A stretch of 64,000 nucleotides of DNA from Harmothoe impar. Lineage: Eukaryota; Annelida; Polychaeta; Phyllodocida; Polynoidae. Below the pieces are notes generated by a model, which saw only the letters and a list, made by a program, of their open reading frames with translations, was not told the origin of the DNA and did not search any database. A program made the translations under genes and the position numbers. Location: positions 20,374,784 through 20,438,783 of the forward strand of contig OX381706.1 in assembly GCA_947462335.1 (NCBI GenBank), given 5' to 3'. Below are positions 20,453 through 31,885 of this stretch, one piece after another (the first letter of the stretch is position 1; the number at the start of each line of letters is the position of its first letter).

Positions 20453-23305
20453 ATGTATTATATCGATTATGACCAACTTAGCCTTAGTAAAGGTTTGCGC
20501 CTCTTGAATTTTAATGCTCAGAGTCTGCGCAGTAAAATGGAAAAGCTAAAAAAACTGACTCTTGATCTTGACTACATCAGTGTGTCTGAGACTTGGTTGG
20601 ACAACTCAGACCCTGATTGGGCCGTTGATCTCGCTGGAATGCAAATATTTAGGAATGATAGATTACTTGCACAAAGGAAAAGTGGCGGTGTCGCTTGTTA
20701 TGTTAATGATACTTATGTACAATATACCAGTGTACTTACCGATTTATGTGTAATGGATGCTGATCTTGAGTGTTTGACTATTGTGACAAAATATCCCGGC
20801 CACAAACATCGGGTTATAATAACTGTATACCGACCACCTAAACATTCTAGTGTGACCCGGGGGTATGCCAAACTTTTGAAAATCATGAAGAACCCACTTC
20901 TAAAAAACAAAGAAGTCTGGGTTTTTGGTGACCTCAACGTTGACAGTATGCACCGTACAAAAGGGAGATGCATGTATAAATTCCTAAAGAGTGCTAAACT
21001 AAAATACATGGCGACTAAACCGACCTACTACCACCCGTATGGCTTCTCTACCCTGGACCACTGTTACACTAATTGTCAACATGTGGCCTCTAGTGGGCTA
21101 ATCAATGACATGTTTGGGGACCATGTTCCCACATTTGTTGTAAAAAAGCAAGCCGCGTTGGTCCGTGTGAGAGAAACTAAAACGGTTACCGGTAGAATAT
21201 ACAAAAACTACTCGTCTGACAATGCGCGCACCTATGTAAAAGATATGGATTGGCGCTTAGCTGAAATGAACAGTGCTCTTAGATGTGTTGAGGATATTAC
21301 GTCTAATCTATCCACCTACCTTGATCCAAATCACCCTGTAAAGACTTTCAGGGTTACTACACAAGGCCCTCCTGGCTTCACTCCTTTTGTTGATCGTTTA
21401 TTGTCAAAAAAGAAGCGTCTTCTGCGGAAATCGCGTAAAATTAAACAGGGTATTTTTAACCACCATACACAAACTATTCGGACACTTGATAAACAAATCA
21501 GCCTACTATTAGTGAAAAATTGCAAAAACAATATCAAGGATAAACTGAGACGTTTTGGTGACGACCCAAAGAGATTCTGGGCTGAGGTGAATTGCGTCTG
21601 GAGGGGTCCTAGAAAGGTGGTGACTATGAAACTTAAAGATGACCTGGGTACGGATATTGCCGCTGATAAACAAGCTGACTATATCAATAACTATTATAGT
21701 GGAATTGGTGCAAAATTGGCTTCTGTTTTCCCACCAAATATTAACATGGTTATGTTGCCCGGTGAGTTACTTGACCTTGACAGGGAACTTTTCTCGCTGA
21801 AAAACATAACTCTAGTTCCAGCCTTCAAACTTGCGTCTAACATAAAGGTTAACAAATCATCTTGTTTCACCAACATCAGAACTTGCGTATTAAAGGATGC
21901 TCTAGTTGCTAAGCCTGAACTATTGATGCGCCTCATTAACTCGTCTTTATCGAACATGGAGTTTCCCTCCATCTTAAGTGAAGCCTTAGTTATCCCACTT
22001 CCCAAGGGTGGGTGCTTGTCAAAAGTCACTAACTGGAGACCTGTGAGTCAACTTAGCTTGTATTCTAAACTAATTGAGAAGGCAGTCCATAGTCAGCTCA
22101 TGTCTTATCTCCTGGAGCACAATATCATTAATGCGCACCAATACGGCTTCATGCCTAAGAGGTGTACTGGTGATGCTGCTTTTGGTTTGATTCAGTTTCT
22201 GTTCAATTGCAGGAATAGAGGGGAGGTGGCGGCCGTTATCTTCCTCGATCTGAGGAAGGCTTTTGACACGGTCGACCACCTCCTGCTATTGAATGAACTC
22301 TATAAAATTGGTTGCGATAATGAAAGTGTGGCATGGTTCAAAAGCTATCTCACAGACAGAAAGCAAAGAACTATGGTTGGTGGTGTAACCTCTGATACTA
22401 GATCTATTTGCTGTGGCGTACCACAGGGGTCCGTCCTCGGGCCGCTGTTGTTTAATATTTATATTAATACTGTAGTTTCTTGTCTTGAGCATGCGTCACA
22501 CTTTATGTATGCTGACGATCTGGCTATTGTAGTAAGTAATGTGGATCCAGTTATGGTCCAAACACTAATACAATCAGATCTTGACCGTGTGAGTACTTGG
22601 TGTGTACAGTACAAGCTTACGGTCAACTCAGACAAAACACACGTCCTCTGGTGCCACTCCTTATATGATACTCATAATTATAATACGTACGGGGTCCATC
22701 TGTCGAACAAAGTGCTAAAGGTTGTCTCCTCCTTTAATTACCTTGGGGTGACTATTGACTGTGGTCTGTCGTTCGGTGCACACTGTGACAGGGTTGCTGG
22801 AAATGGCAGGGCAAAGTTGACAAATTTACGCCGTCTCAAAAAGTACATGGACTTTGATTTGGCACTGTTGCTTTATAAACAGATGATACTTCCTGCCATG
22901 GAATACTGTGACTTCATCTTGGAGTGTGGCCCTGATGATGTGGTGAAATATCTACAAACAATTCAGAACCACTGCCTTAGGTGCTGCATGGGAATTCGTG
23001 ACCCCCGCCCTATCACAATTGATGCCTTACATGAGACCTGCACTATTGACAGATTGTCTAGCAGGAGAGTTACTAACTTACTGGGATTGATGTATAAATA
23101 TACTAGACATCCTGATGTGTTGGTAGTTCCGATGCGTGTTCTACGTAGTAACTCAAAGTTACTAATCAAATTACAGAGACCAAAGGGTCAGCTGTATCGT
23201 GATAGTCCGCTGTACAGAGGTGCCTCTCTCTGGGATAAATTACTCCCTGATGAACAAAAGAAAGAGTCTTATGAACTCTTCATAAATATGATAAAAAATC
23301 GCTGA
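20453..23305 (+). CDS. LINE 1 ORF2: endonuclease / reverse transcriptase
   Basis: An intact 950-residue polyprotein of a non-LTR retrotransposon. The N-terminal APE-type endonuclease shows NFNAQSLR (19-26), SETWLD (45-50), VYRPP, GDLNVD (159-164) and GDH (222-224), all the catalytic positions expected. The reverse transcriptase shows NWRPVSQLS, QYGFMPKRCTGDA, LRKAFDTVDH (about 600-609), GVPQGSVLG (655-663) and the catalytic YADD (686-689). A C-terminal region with clustered His/Cys follows. It would nick target DNA and copy the element's RNA in place. The lack of stops or frameshifts over 2.85 kb suggests a recent insertion. No RNase H domain was noticed. The clade is probably within the CR1/L2 group but needs a phylogeny. 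Confidence 0.93.
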   Translation: MYYIDYDQLSLSKGLRLLNFNAQSLRSKMEKLKKLTLDLDYISVSETWLDNSDPDWAVDLAGMQIFRNDRLLAQRKSGGVACYVNDTYVQYTSVLTDLCVMDADLECLTIVTKYPGHKHRVIITVYRPPKHSSVTRGYAKLLKIMKNPLLKNKEVWVFGDLNVDSMHRTKGRCMYKFLKSAKLKYMATKPTYYHPYGFSTLDHCYTNCQHVASSGLINDMFGDHVPTFVVKKQAALVRVRETKTVTGRIYKNYSSDNARTYVKDMDWRLAEMNSALRCVEDITSNLSTYLDPNHPVKTFRVTTQGPPGFTPFVDRLLSKKKRLLRKSRKIKQGIFNHHTQTIRTLDKQISLLLVKNCKNNIKDKLRRFGDDPKRFWAEVNCVWRGPRKVVTMKLKDDLGTDIAADKQADYINNYYSGIGAKLASVFPPNINMVMLPGELLDLDRELFSLKNITLVPAFKLASNIKVNKSSCFTNIRTCVLKDALVAKPELLMRLINSSLSNMEFPSILSEALVIPLPKGGCLSKVTNWRPVSQLSLYSKLIEKAVHSQLMSYLLEHNIINAHQYGFMPKRCTGDAAFGLIQFLFNCRNRGEVAAVIFLDLRKAFDTVDHLLLLNELYKIGCDNESVAWFKSYLTDRKQRTMVGGVTSDTRSICCGVPQGSVLGPLLFNIYINTVVSCLEHASHFMYADDLAIVVSNVDPVMVQTLIQSDLDRVSTWCVQYKLTVNSDKTHVLWCHSLYDTHNYNTYGVHLSNKVLKVVSSFNYLGVTIDCGLSFGAHCDRVAGNGRAKLTNLRRLKKYMDFDLALLLYKQMILPAMEYCDFILECGPDDVVKYLQTIQNHCLRCCMGIRDPRPITIDALHETCTIDRLSSRRVTNLLGLMYKYTRHPDVLVVPMRVLRSNSKLLIKLQRPKGQLYRDSPLYRGASLWDKLLPDEQKKESYELFINMIKNR

Positions 23306-24010
23306 TGTGTATCCTAGATACCGGTATGTGCCTATATGGCCTATGTGGTTTATTCGCCATGCATGGTTGCCTGTCTTATCTATCATTACTGTGATCGATC
23401 CTGTGAGGTGACTATGAAGTTGTTGACAGATTGTTGCTATTTGAAATGTGTAGAAATGAAAAATGGAATTTGAGAAATGTTCAACTTGTCTCCTTTGGGA
23501 CTGTGATAAAATATGTAATCTAAATAAGATTGTTTATATCGTGAATTTAGTGATTGAATGTTAGACATACCGGGTACTTTCTGGTCTTCTTTTAATAGGA
23601 GAGATGTGCGAAGCATTTGAAAGATATCTGATGAGTCACGTTCTTGTGTACACGTGCATATGGGTACTTTAGAGGTACTTTTAGTAAAGTTATCTGCCCA
23701 CATGCTTGTAGACATTTATTACATTGATTCGTCACCCTAATGGATACCAAAACCCTAAGGTTGCTGTTAAACCGGTTTAATCTTGGAAACTGATTCTATG
23801 TCCTCCTGCTATGCTGCCCTTTCTTGCGTGTGTTCTGTCCATATTTTAGCTGTGTACTGTATCAGCAAGCGATCGGTATTTGATTTGATATTTAGTGAGA
23901 ACCTGTTATTATTTGTGTATGTATTCATATTGGCTCTATTTGAGAGGCGTAGTGTACTACTGCGGAATTTTGACCAATAAAAATATTTCCAAACTCAAAC
24001 TCAAACTCAT
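23306..24010 (+). other. LINE 1 3' UTR and tail
   Basis: A non-coding region after the ORF2 stop. It contains AATAAA at about 23976 and ends in a short AAACTC repeat (about three units, 23991-24009). A short repeat at the extreme 3' end is characteristic of CR1/L2-type LINEs and marks the likely right boundary of the element. Confidence 0.75.
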
Positions 24011-24479
24011 CTCCCAGACAAAATGATACGTTCTAAGATACCATTTGATACATCATAAAGATATGAAAAATAAGTCCCTGAATTGTGCCTCCGCCACTTA
24101 TAAATACATATTCCTCATCACCCACATTCATTTCCCCTTCTTTGTATGTGTTTGGTATAGCTTCGTGCCCCTTATTATTGTCACCTGTCCACCTCCCATT
24201 ATCTAATTAAATAGTATTATATGTTACACATTACTCTCCCCTACAATGCATATCATGCGTTTATGAATATATTTTATTCTACAAAGCAATTTAAAAATAC
24301 ATTTGAATTAAAGTATTTGCTGAAATTTTAATTCTGATACAGTTTATTTTCCTACGTTAAAAACCTTATAAACTTAAACCCAGTAACCTGCCACTCTCAC
24401 ACACTGTTGCACATTTATCTGCTAAATATAAAGAGTCTCTACTCACCATTAAGGCCCTGGTACTCAGACTGTACTTTGT

Positions 24480-24800
24480 GGCCTCTATGGCATGGATCTG
24501 GATCGCAAATGCAAATCCCGTACCCAACACCCAGATCAGCTTAAGCTCAACAGGCTGATCATGCTGCTCAACAAAGAAATCTGTTTATACAATAGGAACT
24601 CGGGGGTAATTACACCGCGGATTGAACATTATCTGCACAAGTGGGACCCTGTACATGAATGTGTACACCATAAATACTGGCGGCTCTACGATGGGACCCA
24701 TCCCAATTGCAAAACCACGAGATCAATCAGGAACCTGATTGGTAAAGTGATGCTAAAAAACGCGTTCCTACCAAAGTCACAAGAAATTGACTTTGAATGA
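24480..24800 (+). pseudogene. LINE 2 ORF1 remnant: SGNH C-terminal fragment
   Basis: A 102-codon frame similar to the last part of LINE 1 ORF1b: YNRNSGVITPRIEHYLHKW aligns with YNRERGMVTPRVDLCFQGL, and KYWRLYDGTHP aligns with KYYRLHDGVRT. It keeps the Asp and His of the DGxH block. The N-terminal two thirds are missing, so this copy is truncated at its 5' end. Confidence 0.65.
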
Positions 24801-25716
24801 TATGTATTGAACTACACAGCCCAGTTGGACTATGCCGCTGTAACCCATGACATCTGTTCTGGGTAAAATACAGGCACTCACAGCCTTAAGGCTGCTCCCA
24901 CTGCACAACACTGTTTTTCTTGTTGAGATGCACCTTTAAATGGGTTAACTAACCCTGAATTGCACCAAGCACTAGGATTAGCGAGGAGTGACTCATGAGG
25001 AGACTCAACATGATTACAAGCATAGCTTGTGATTGCTATTGACATTGGTAACTGCATCATAGACTGTAATTGGATTAATTTATTATTATAGACTGGGATT
25101 TAAGTCTGTCCTGCTTGCTAAAGTCAAGGTAGGAAGTTTCCATTTATTACATGACGCCCAGACGCTAACCATTTGTATGTTTGCATCTTTTGTATGTTTG
25201 TACTTTCTTGCTTCATATATTATATTTACTAATCATTCTATGACAGCCAAACTGCTACGCTACATACAATATCGTTTCATCCTATCTTTAAAAATAAGCT
25301 ATTGGTTTATCCTAGTTATAATAATTTATTAAAAACTCCATGGACCTGCTGCAATACAATGAACAATGAACTCTTTAAATAGGTCCTAAACCAGCAGCTT
25401 TATTCCACGTAACGGTCCCACAAAAGCTCTCATTTCTCGATGCTCTCTTTGAATAACACAATCTATCCCAGGGTATCTGCCTAGGCTCATCCTTAACTAG
25501 ATACCATTCATCCACACCCAGTGCGGCCACGCGGTGTGGATTCTACTGTCATATTGTTTGTTGATCATTCATCTAATCTAATACAATTTATTTTGAGACC
25601 GCAGTCTCCTTTGTCTCTGTCTTCATTTACCCCATTCCCCACCTATCCCCCCACACCCTGTATATTCATCCCCTACTGTGATCACTCACTAAATTTTAGT
25701 GAATTAAAATTGAATC
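24801..25716 (+). other. LINE 2 spacer between ORF1 remnant and ORF2
   Basis: AT-rich sequence with no coding signal that I recognise. It includes pyrimidine-rich tracts near 25600-25670. Its size and place mirror the ORF1b-ORF2 spacer of LINE 1. Confidence 0.5.
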
Positions 25717-28700
25717 ATGAACCCAGACACAATCCGTATAGTGGAGGAGATAAATAAGCTCAAGGGCTTAACCCTGTGTGGTCTAAATTGTCGAAGCCTG
25801 CAACCTAAAAAACTGGAAATTGCGTTATAACTCAGCCCTTTCAACATTTTATGTGCTTGTGAATCATGGCTGGACGACCGCGCAGGAGATGAACTCATTT
25901 ATATACAAGGTAAGGGAACCTTCAGACTTGATCGTGAGGCAAATAAAGGAGGAGGTTTAGTAACCTATATTGACGAAGCCTATGGTGCCTGCAGCACCAT
26001 TCTGTATGAGCACTGTAGAATGGAGCCCGACATTGAACTTCTCACCATTAGTATTAATAGAAGCAAGCATAAAGCTATGGTACTAATGAATACTAACAGA
26101 CCCCCTCAGGGCAATGTCTCATCATTTCTCGACACATCAAGTGATATTGTCACTATTTTACAGGAAAAGGACGAGGAGGTGTGGATCATCGGCGATATCA
26201 ACATTGACATGAGAAACAGAAACTTGGCGCCAGGGAGAGAACTGATTGACTTCTGCAGAGAGAATGGACTCCGCCAAAAAATCCATGAAGTCACCAGACC
26301 CAACCCAGATGGAGGCACCTCTATTGACAACATAATCACAAACTGCAACATTGTTCAAAACTCTGGAACCCTAGACATCTTACTGAGTGATCACTACCCC
26401 GTCTTTGCGGAAAGGAAAAAGGACAGTGAAATAAAGATAACCATTACACGTGAAGGTAGATCATACAGATACTACCATATTGATGACCTATATGAGCACC
26501 TGTCTTCCCATGACTGGACTGAATTCTTTGAATGTAATGACCCAGAAGTCCAATGGAGCATGTTGTTGACAAAAATAATTGAGTACTTGGATGAGGCGTG
26601 CCCTATAAGAGTCATAACCCTCAAACGAGTCCCGGAAAAACATGTGAGCAGACACACAATAGAACACATCAATGACCGACAAGAATGTCTCAAGAGATAT
26701 AAACTGAACCAGGACTATGGTGAGGTGCTGGAAACCAAGAGGCTATCACACCTGATTAGAATGCAGTTAAAAGCTTCATTATCTGAAGGAGTAACAGACA
26801 CCCTGACCTCTGCCAAAGGCGACCACAGGCGCTTCTGGCGGGAACTTAACAAACTGTTAAACCCATCATCAAAAACAACACAGATCAATCTACAAGATGA
26901 CAATGGCATAAGCATCGAAAGTAACAAGGTGTCAACTTTTGTAAACACTTACTTTGCCAACATTGGCCAAAAACTATTTGATGCCAAGGGCAACAATGCC
27001 AATACAGAAAGAATTGACATCAAGGACATCCCGATGAAATCTGATGGACCAGTAATGGACGTGGAAGAATTGATAACTCTTGACAAGGTGAGAAAACTTA
27101 TCTCAAAGATTAGCAGGGACAAATCCTCAGGATTGCAAGAAGTGAACAGTTCCGTCCTCAAAGACACCCTGACGCTACTGTCTGAGCACCTAGTGTCAAT
27201 GTTCAGAAACGACATTCAAGAGGAGTATTTTCCCGAAATCATGGTCCCTAGGAAACTTGGTGCCCATACCAAAAAAAGGCGACCTGTCACTTATCAAAAA
27301 CTGGAGGCCAATCACCCTGCTCCCACTGCCTGGGAAGATGCTCGAGAAGATTGCTCATGAATACATTAGCACACACCTAGAAGAAAACCAGCTGCTGTAA
27401 AAGAACCAATATGGCTTTAGGCCGGACTCAGCACTGGCGATGCAGTATTCTCTGTACTGAGAGACCATTATGAACAGTGAGACAACAGCCAAATAACCAT
27501 GGCCTGCTTCATTGACTTTACTAAAGCTTTTGACAGTGTAGACCACCCCACACTCGTCCTGAAGATAAACCATCTGAAGATCCCTATAAACCTGAAATAC
27601 TGGCTCGTGGACTACTTATCCGATAGGAGACACAGTACAAAGGCCAATGATACCAGGTCTGACCCAGAGAATGTTAACTTCGGAGTTCTTCAGGGTTCCA
27701 CCCTCGGACCTCTTCTCTTTGTCTTATTTATCAATGACATATGTGACACCATCCAGTACTGCAAAACAGCCATGTATGCCGACGACGTGATCATCTATGT
27801 CAACAGTGAGGACCCACATGAAGCATCAATGCACCTGCAATCCGACGTCAATAAAATAAATACCTGGTGTGAAGAAAACAACATGACAGTAAACACTGAC
27901 AAAAGCTCTATCATGACCTTTGGATCGAAGACTAAGCTGAGTCAATGCCCTGAACCAATCATCAAGATGGGAGACCAGGCCCTGCCTGTAGTCACGACCT
28001 ACCCGTACCTGGGTGTGGACCTTGACGGCCCTCTAACAGAAACCCCCTTCATAAACAAGACGAAAAAGAACATGGGCAACCGCCTGTACAAACTGAAAGA
28101 CATGCGAGGGTATCTACCCGAAGATATATGTCTGACCATATGTTCCTGTTCATATTGTCTTTAATAGTCTGCCTCACTTTTGCAGAAAAATCCATCGCGG
28201 TATTCGAATCACACACACTGGTTGACCCTTTATGGGCCTAGTCATGCAGTACAACAAAAATGTAACAACTACAAGAAATACACCTATGTACAAATGCTAT
28301 AATATGATAATATCATATATGATGTATACTGTATACTGTGGAAGAGGTGACGAATTTCCCCGTTGGCGAAAACTTGAATACCGGAAGATCAATGACTGAA
28401 ATTGTAAAAAAGTCGATAAATTGAGGATTCAATAAAAAAATTAAAAAAATAAAAATATACAAAACCATGATTATGCCAATCCCTGACTACTGCAGCTTCT
28501 ATCTTGGAAGTGCACACCAGTATGAGCTGACAAAAATCCAGCGTCTGCAAAACCGGGGAATCAGAATCTGCACAAGAACTGCCATTAGAGGCACAAGTGT
28601 AGCTGATCTACACTCTTTAAACAAGATACCCATGCTTGAGTCCCAACGTAAACAACAGCTAGTTAAGCATGTGGAAGCTGGCTTGCAAAGGGGAAGCCAC

Positions 28701-28872
28701 CCAAAACCCACTAGGACGTACTCGTGGTGATCAGAAACTAAAATTCAGAGAAAGAACCCCAAAGACAGCTTTCTATCAAAAAAGCCCATACTACAGGGAA
28801 ACTCAGATGATTGAATCGAAAGATGAATTCAACAGAAAAATCAAAGCAAAATGGGACGATAAACCTCCGTGA
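25717..28872 (+). pseudogene. LINE 2 ORF2: decayed endonuclease / reverse transcriptase
   Basis: Homologous in layout to LINE 1 ORF2 but broken. It starts at ATG 25717 (LNCRSLQPKK, the endonuclease entry) and meets a TAA at 25828. It resumes with CESWLDD, GGGLVTYID, GDINIDMR and SDHYP. A frame change occurs around the A-tract at about 27270, where IPKKGD and NWRPITLLPLPGKMLEKI continue in another frame, followed by TAA and TGA stops. FTKAFDSVDH, VLQGSTLGPLLF and MYADDVIIYV remain in frame in 27499-28164. A 313-bp insertion splits the next block, and a last frame shift lies near 28730. It is an inactive copy of a different lineage from LINE 1. Confidence 0.88.
28142..28454 (+). mobile_element. 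313-bp insertion in LINE 2, ATAT duplication
   Basis: The insertion interrupts the reverse-transcriptase frame. ATAT flanks both sides (28138-28141 and 28455-28458), and removing the insert with one ATAT restores a continuous frame from LTI into YKTM. The insert ends in an A-rich tail, which suggests a SINE-like or retroposed sequence. It has a TTCGAATC stretch resembling a tRNA B box but no clear A box, so its class is open. Confidence 0.6.
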
Positions 28873-29160
28873 AGCTATATTGATCAACCGGCCTTAATAT
28901 TGTGACATATCAACCTCACTTTAAGCTCCCTTCAATCCACCCACTCATTCCATTTCTACTAAATACTTAGCTGTATTGTCACTCCATCCTCTATTTTGTA
29001 AGTATTGACCATGAGTTGCTTCGTGGACTGGTTATCTGGCAGATAATAACATTACCTCTATCAATTATATCATCAGACTTGCGTCTATCTCTGTAATTTG
29101 TTCATGGAAGAACTCCTCATTGAGGTGAATGTTCAATAAAATTTTCAATACTTCAATACT
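28873..29160 (+). other. LINE 2 3' UTR and tail
   Basis: Non-coding sequence ending with AATAAA at about 29135 and a short TTCAATAC repeat. This is the probable 3' boundary of LINE 2. Confidence 0.6.
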
Positions 29161-29289
29161 ACGTTGGTCATCAACGTTTTCATCATCAATTCCAGTATGT
29201 TATAGCAAACTAATTGCATGATACATTCTACTTTAAACGCAGCTGAAGATTTAATATAACTTCACATACATACAACTTTGATTAACACT

Positions 29290-29630
29290 TTAATGCCAAA
29301 GATAATAGTATGCTTCAGGTAACCCCACCCTACTCAGCAAAACCCAGCCGACCCACAATTATTCATTCAGATTTGAAACATTATTTTAGCCCATTTTAGG
29401 CTATTCTAGTTGATCTTCTTTCATGCAGTAGTGAAGTGAGTATCTAACGGAACGCCACACACCAGACTATTTTAGTTGGTCCACAAATTGGGGCTCATTG
29501 GTGCCACGGTTTACGAGTCAACCCTTGGGTACTTTTGAGGTCCAAATAAAAAAAGAAATATTTAAATCCAACCTACCAACTCTAGATTTTCAAACAGTGT
29601 AACCTTAAACACACTCCTTTTTTTGGCTTT
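29290..29630. repeat. MITE family C, diverged copy
   Basis: The left block GCTTCAGGTAACCCCACCC and the right block CAACTCTAGATTTT through CTTTTTTTGGC correspond to the inner and terminal repeats of the element at 6023. It lies immediately upstream of tail exon B. Confidence 0.6.
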
Positions 29631-29696
29631 ACTTAAAATATAAACATTGTGTTGAAACCTTTTCATTAATTCATACAATATCTCTGTCTCCTCCAG

Positions 29697-30544
29697 CCCC
29701 TTCAGCCCTGGTGGGTACCCCCCTCCGAGCCTGGTGGTTGGGGGTAGGTGTGGCAGCAGCAGTCCTCCTGGCCCTCCTCCTGCTCCTCGCCATCTGCTGT
29801 GTACGCCGGAAACCTGCAGGAGAGAAAGCACAAGGACTGCCCACAGGTGCTACCACCACCATGGACCTCCCCCTCAGTGGTACCCATATGGAGCCTGTAT
29901 ATGCAGACCTATCCCAATCAGCTCTACCTGATCCTTCACAGACTATCATTCCTCCTGGATTTGGGGGTGTTGATAGTAATGGCCATGGTATGCCAGATCT
30001 TGGAGATGGTCCCCATGGTTATCACTTAGACAGTACAGACTCATCATTGGCGTCCCCTGGTGCTTCACAAGTGAACACTGACGGTGGTTTAGCTCCCATG
30101 ACTCTGGCACAAGAGGCCATGGGAGTACAGTTGAGGCCAACCCTGAAGTCAAATGAGAAGATACTTGATCCCACTATATTCCCTCCTGGTCCTGAGGTAA
30201 ATGGTATTAAGGATGACATTGGAACACAGCCTCACCCTGGAGGAACTGTGCCTAATAGTGGAACTCATAACACCCTGGAGTCCTCCTTTCCCCAGAGGCC
30301 GAGCATCCAGGGTCCACCAGCTCGGCCTAGCAGTGTAAACCAGCCTAGTTCTCCCACCACCCCCACCCCTACCCCACAGTACCCCCTCGTGTTTGGTCAT
30401 CAGAAGAGGAAGCTGTATAGTCTGAACACGGGGTATGCTCCTGCCTCACGAGTTACTCCCTCTGCCTTGAAGCATACCTGGAACAAGAACAAGAAGAAGA
30501 TGCGAGCTGCAGTAATACCTGAGAACATGCAGGATGTACCATAA
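29697..30544 (+). CDS. LRP-like transmembrane and cytoplasmic tail exon B (candidate alternative last exon)
   Basis: Paralogue of the exon at 13111. The acceptor is CTGTCTCCTCCAG and the first two bases are CC, phase 1, the same as exon A, so the exon ending at 10649 can splice to either. The hydrophobic helix (29732-29800) starts WLGVGVAAAVLLALL and ends AICC, nearly identical to exon A, then VRRKPAGEK. The 250-residue tail shares LAQEAM, LRPT, LDP and the end box GYAPASRVTPS followed by TWNKNKKK. It has no NPxY; instead it has EPVYADL (YADL at 29900-29911) and a long Pro/Ser/Thr-rich stretch. The stop is TAA at 30542. No ectodomain exon was found between 13928 and 29697. An alternative reading is the surviving 3' end of a duplicated gene. 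Confidence 0.85.
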
Positions 30545-31018
30545 ACAGTGTTGTATTGAACTTTAAGAAGTTCCTACTCAAGGTAATTAGCTGCCGGCTA
30601 AGTGTCATTACACTGCATGAACTATCGAATTTAAGCAGCTTGGAAAACATTTAGCAACTTCATTTTCCCCCAGATTAAAATTGTTTATATTCAAACTGCT
30701 GAATGAAGGCCATTGATTAACTTAAATATTTGCTTAAATCAGATCGTTCATGCAGTGTTAGACTTATGCCCAGGAGATGAGAACAGAACAAAGACAGTCA
30801 TTTCGAGCAGTCAACCTATGGTAAAGCTATGTCCGTACCATATGCCATATGACTTATTCAGAATATTGGACTGCCAAATTTCTTTATGACACCATATCAT
30901 ATATTTTTGCTAAATTCTACCGATATTAATACTAACTATTCCAACGGCAACCCATGGGTTGAGATTGTGTTATATATGCTATATTATAATGCCTTTTTGT
31001 GTTGGTGTGCTTTAAACT
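30545..31018 (+). other. Sequence after tail exon B, no recognised feature
   Basis: Presumed 3' UTR of tail exon B. AT-rich; no clear AATAAA close to the stop and no coding signal. Confidence 0.4.
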
Positions 31019-31440
31019 GGGGCTCCACTACCTCATTTCTTGGGTAATTCTCACGAACCAATCATATAGGTCTCTACAGTCTAATCAGGTAAAAACAAAA
31101 ACATATTTTCTAGCTGTTATTGTGCAGACATCGGCTGATTAGAGCCCTATGTATGGGGGAGGATCAGATAAATAGAATTCAAAACTGTTTGATATGAGAT
31201 TGGAAGCGCAAATTGGCCTGAGAAGCAAAATCGGGGCTTAAATTAGGACCTAAATCGTTTTATATAGCCTGGGCAATCATCTAAACATGGAGTATTTATT
31301 TTTACATAAACAAACCGATGTCAGGCTCTACAATACCTCTCTATATAAAGTACATGACCCTACGATTTCATGGTCTGAGTCAGATTTGTTAGAATAGCGC
31401 TGATTTGAGTAAAAAATTGGGTAGTGGAGCCTCACCTATA
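31019..31440. mobile_element. MITE family F, copy 1
   Basis: The left end is GGGGCTCCACTACC and the right end is GGGTAGTGGAGCCTCACC, inverted complements. The interior has TAATTCTCACGAA / TTGTTAGAATAGCGC inverted blocks. Directly abuts copy 2. Confidence 0.75.
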
Positions 31441-31842
31441 GCTGGGACTCCACTACCCGATTGTTTGGGTCATTTACAGTCTGATCAAGTCTGATCAAGT
31501 CAAAACAAACACATAATTATATCCTATCTGTTATTGTGCATAAATCGGCCGATTAGAGCCATTTGAATGGGGGAGCATCAGATAAATAAAAATCAAACCT
31601 GTCTGATATGAGATCGGAGGCCCAGATCGGCCTCAGATGCCAAATCGGGGCTTAAATTGGGACCTAAATTGTGTTACACAGCCTTGGCAATTCTATTTTC
31701 CACATTGTTTATAAACAAAGACATGATTTGTAAACATAGTTCCTGTCTACAGTATATTATTGTCATGGTATATAACTGAGTCAGATTCGTGAGAATAGCT
31801 CCGATCGGAGAACAAAATCGGTTAGTGGAGCTTCACCTTATA
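31441..31842. mobile_element. MITE family F, copy 2
   Basis: The left end is GCTGGGACTCCACTACCCGA and the right end is GGTTAGTGGAGCTTCACC. The interior is about as long as copy 1 and clearly related, with shared blocks such as CGGCCGATTAGAGCC and ATCGGGGCTTAAATTG. Confidence 0.75.
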
Positions 31843-31885
31843 ACAGGTTTATTTCCGATGATGTGTTCAGTACAATATCTGATAT

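Noticed and set aside
28190..28230. tRNA-derived SINE promoter in the LINE 2 insertion
   Set aside because: A TTCGAATC stretch resembles a B box, but no A box at the right distance was found.
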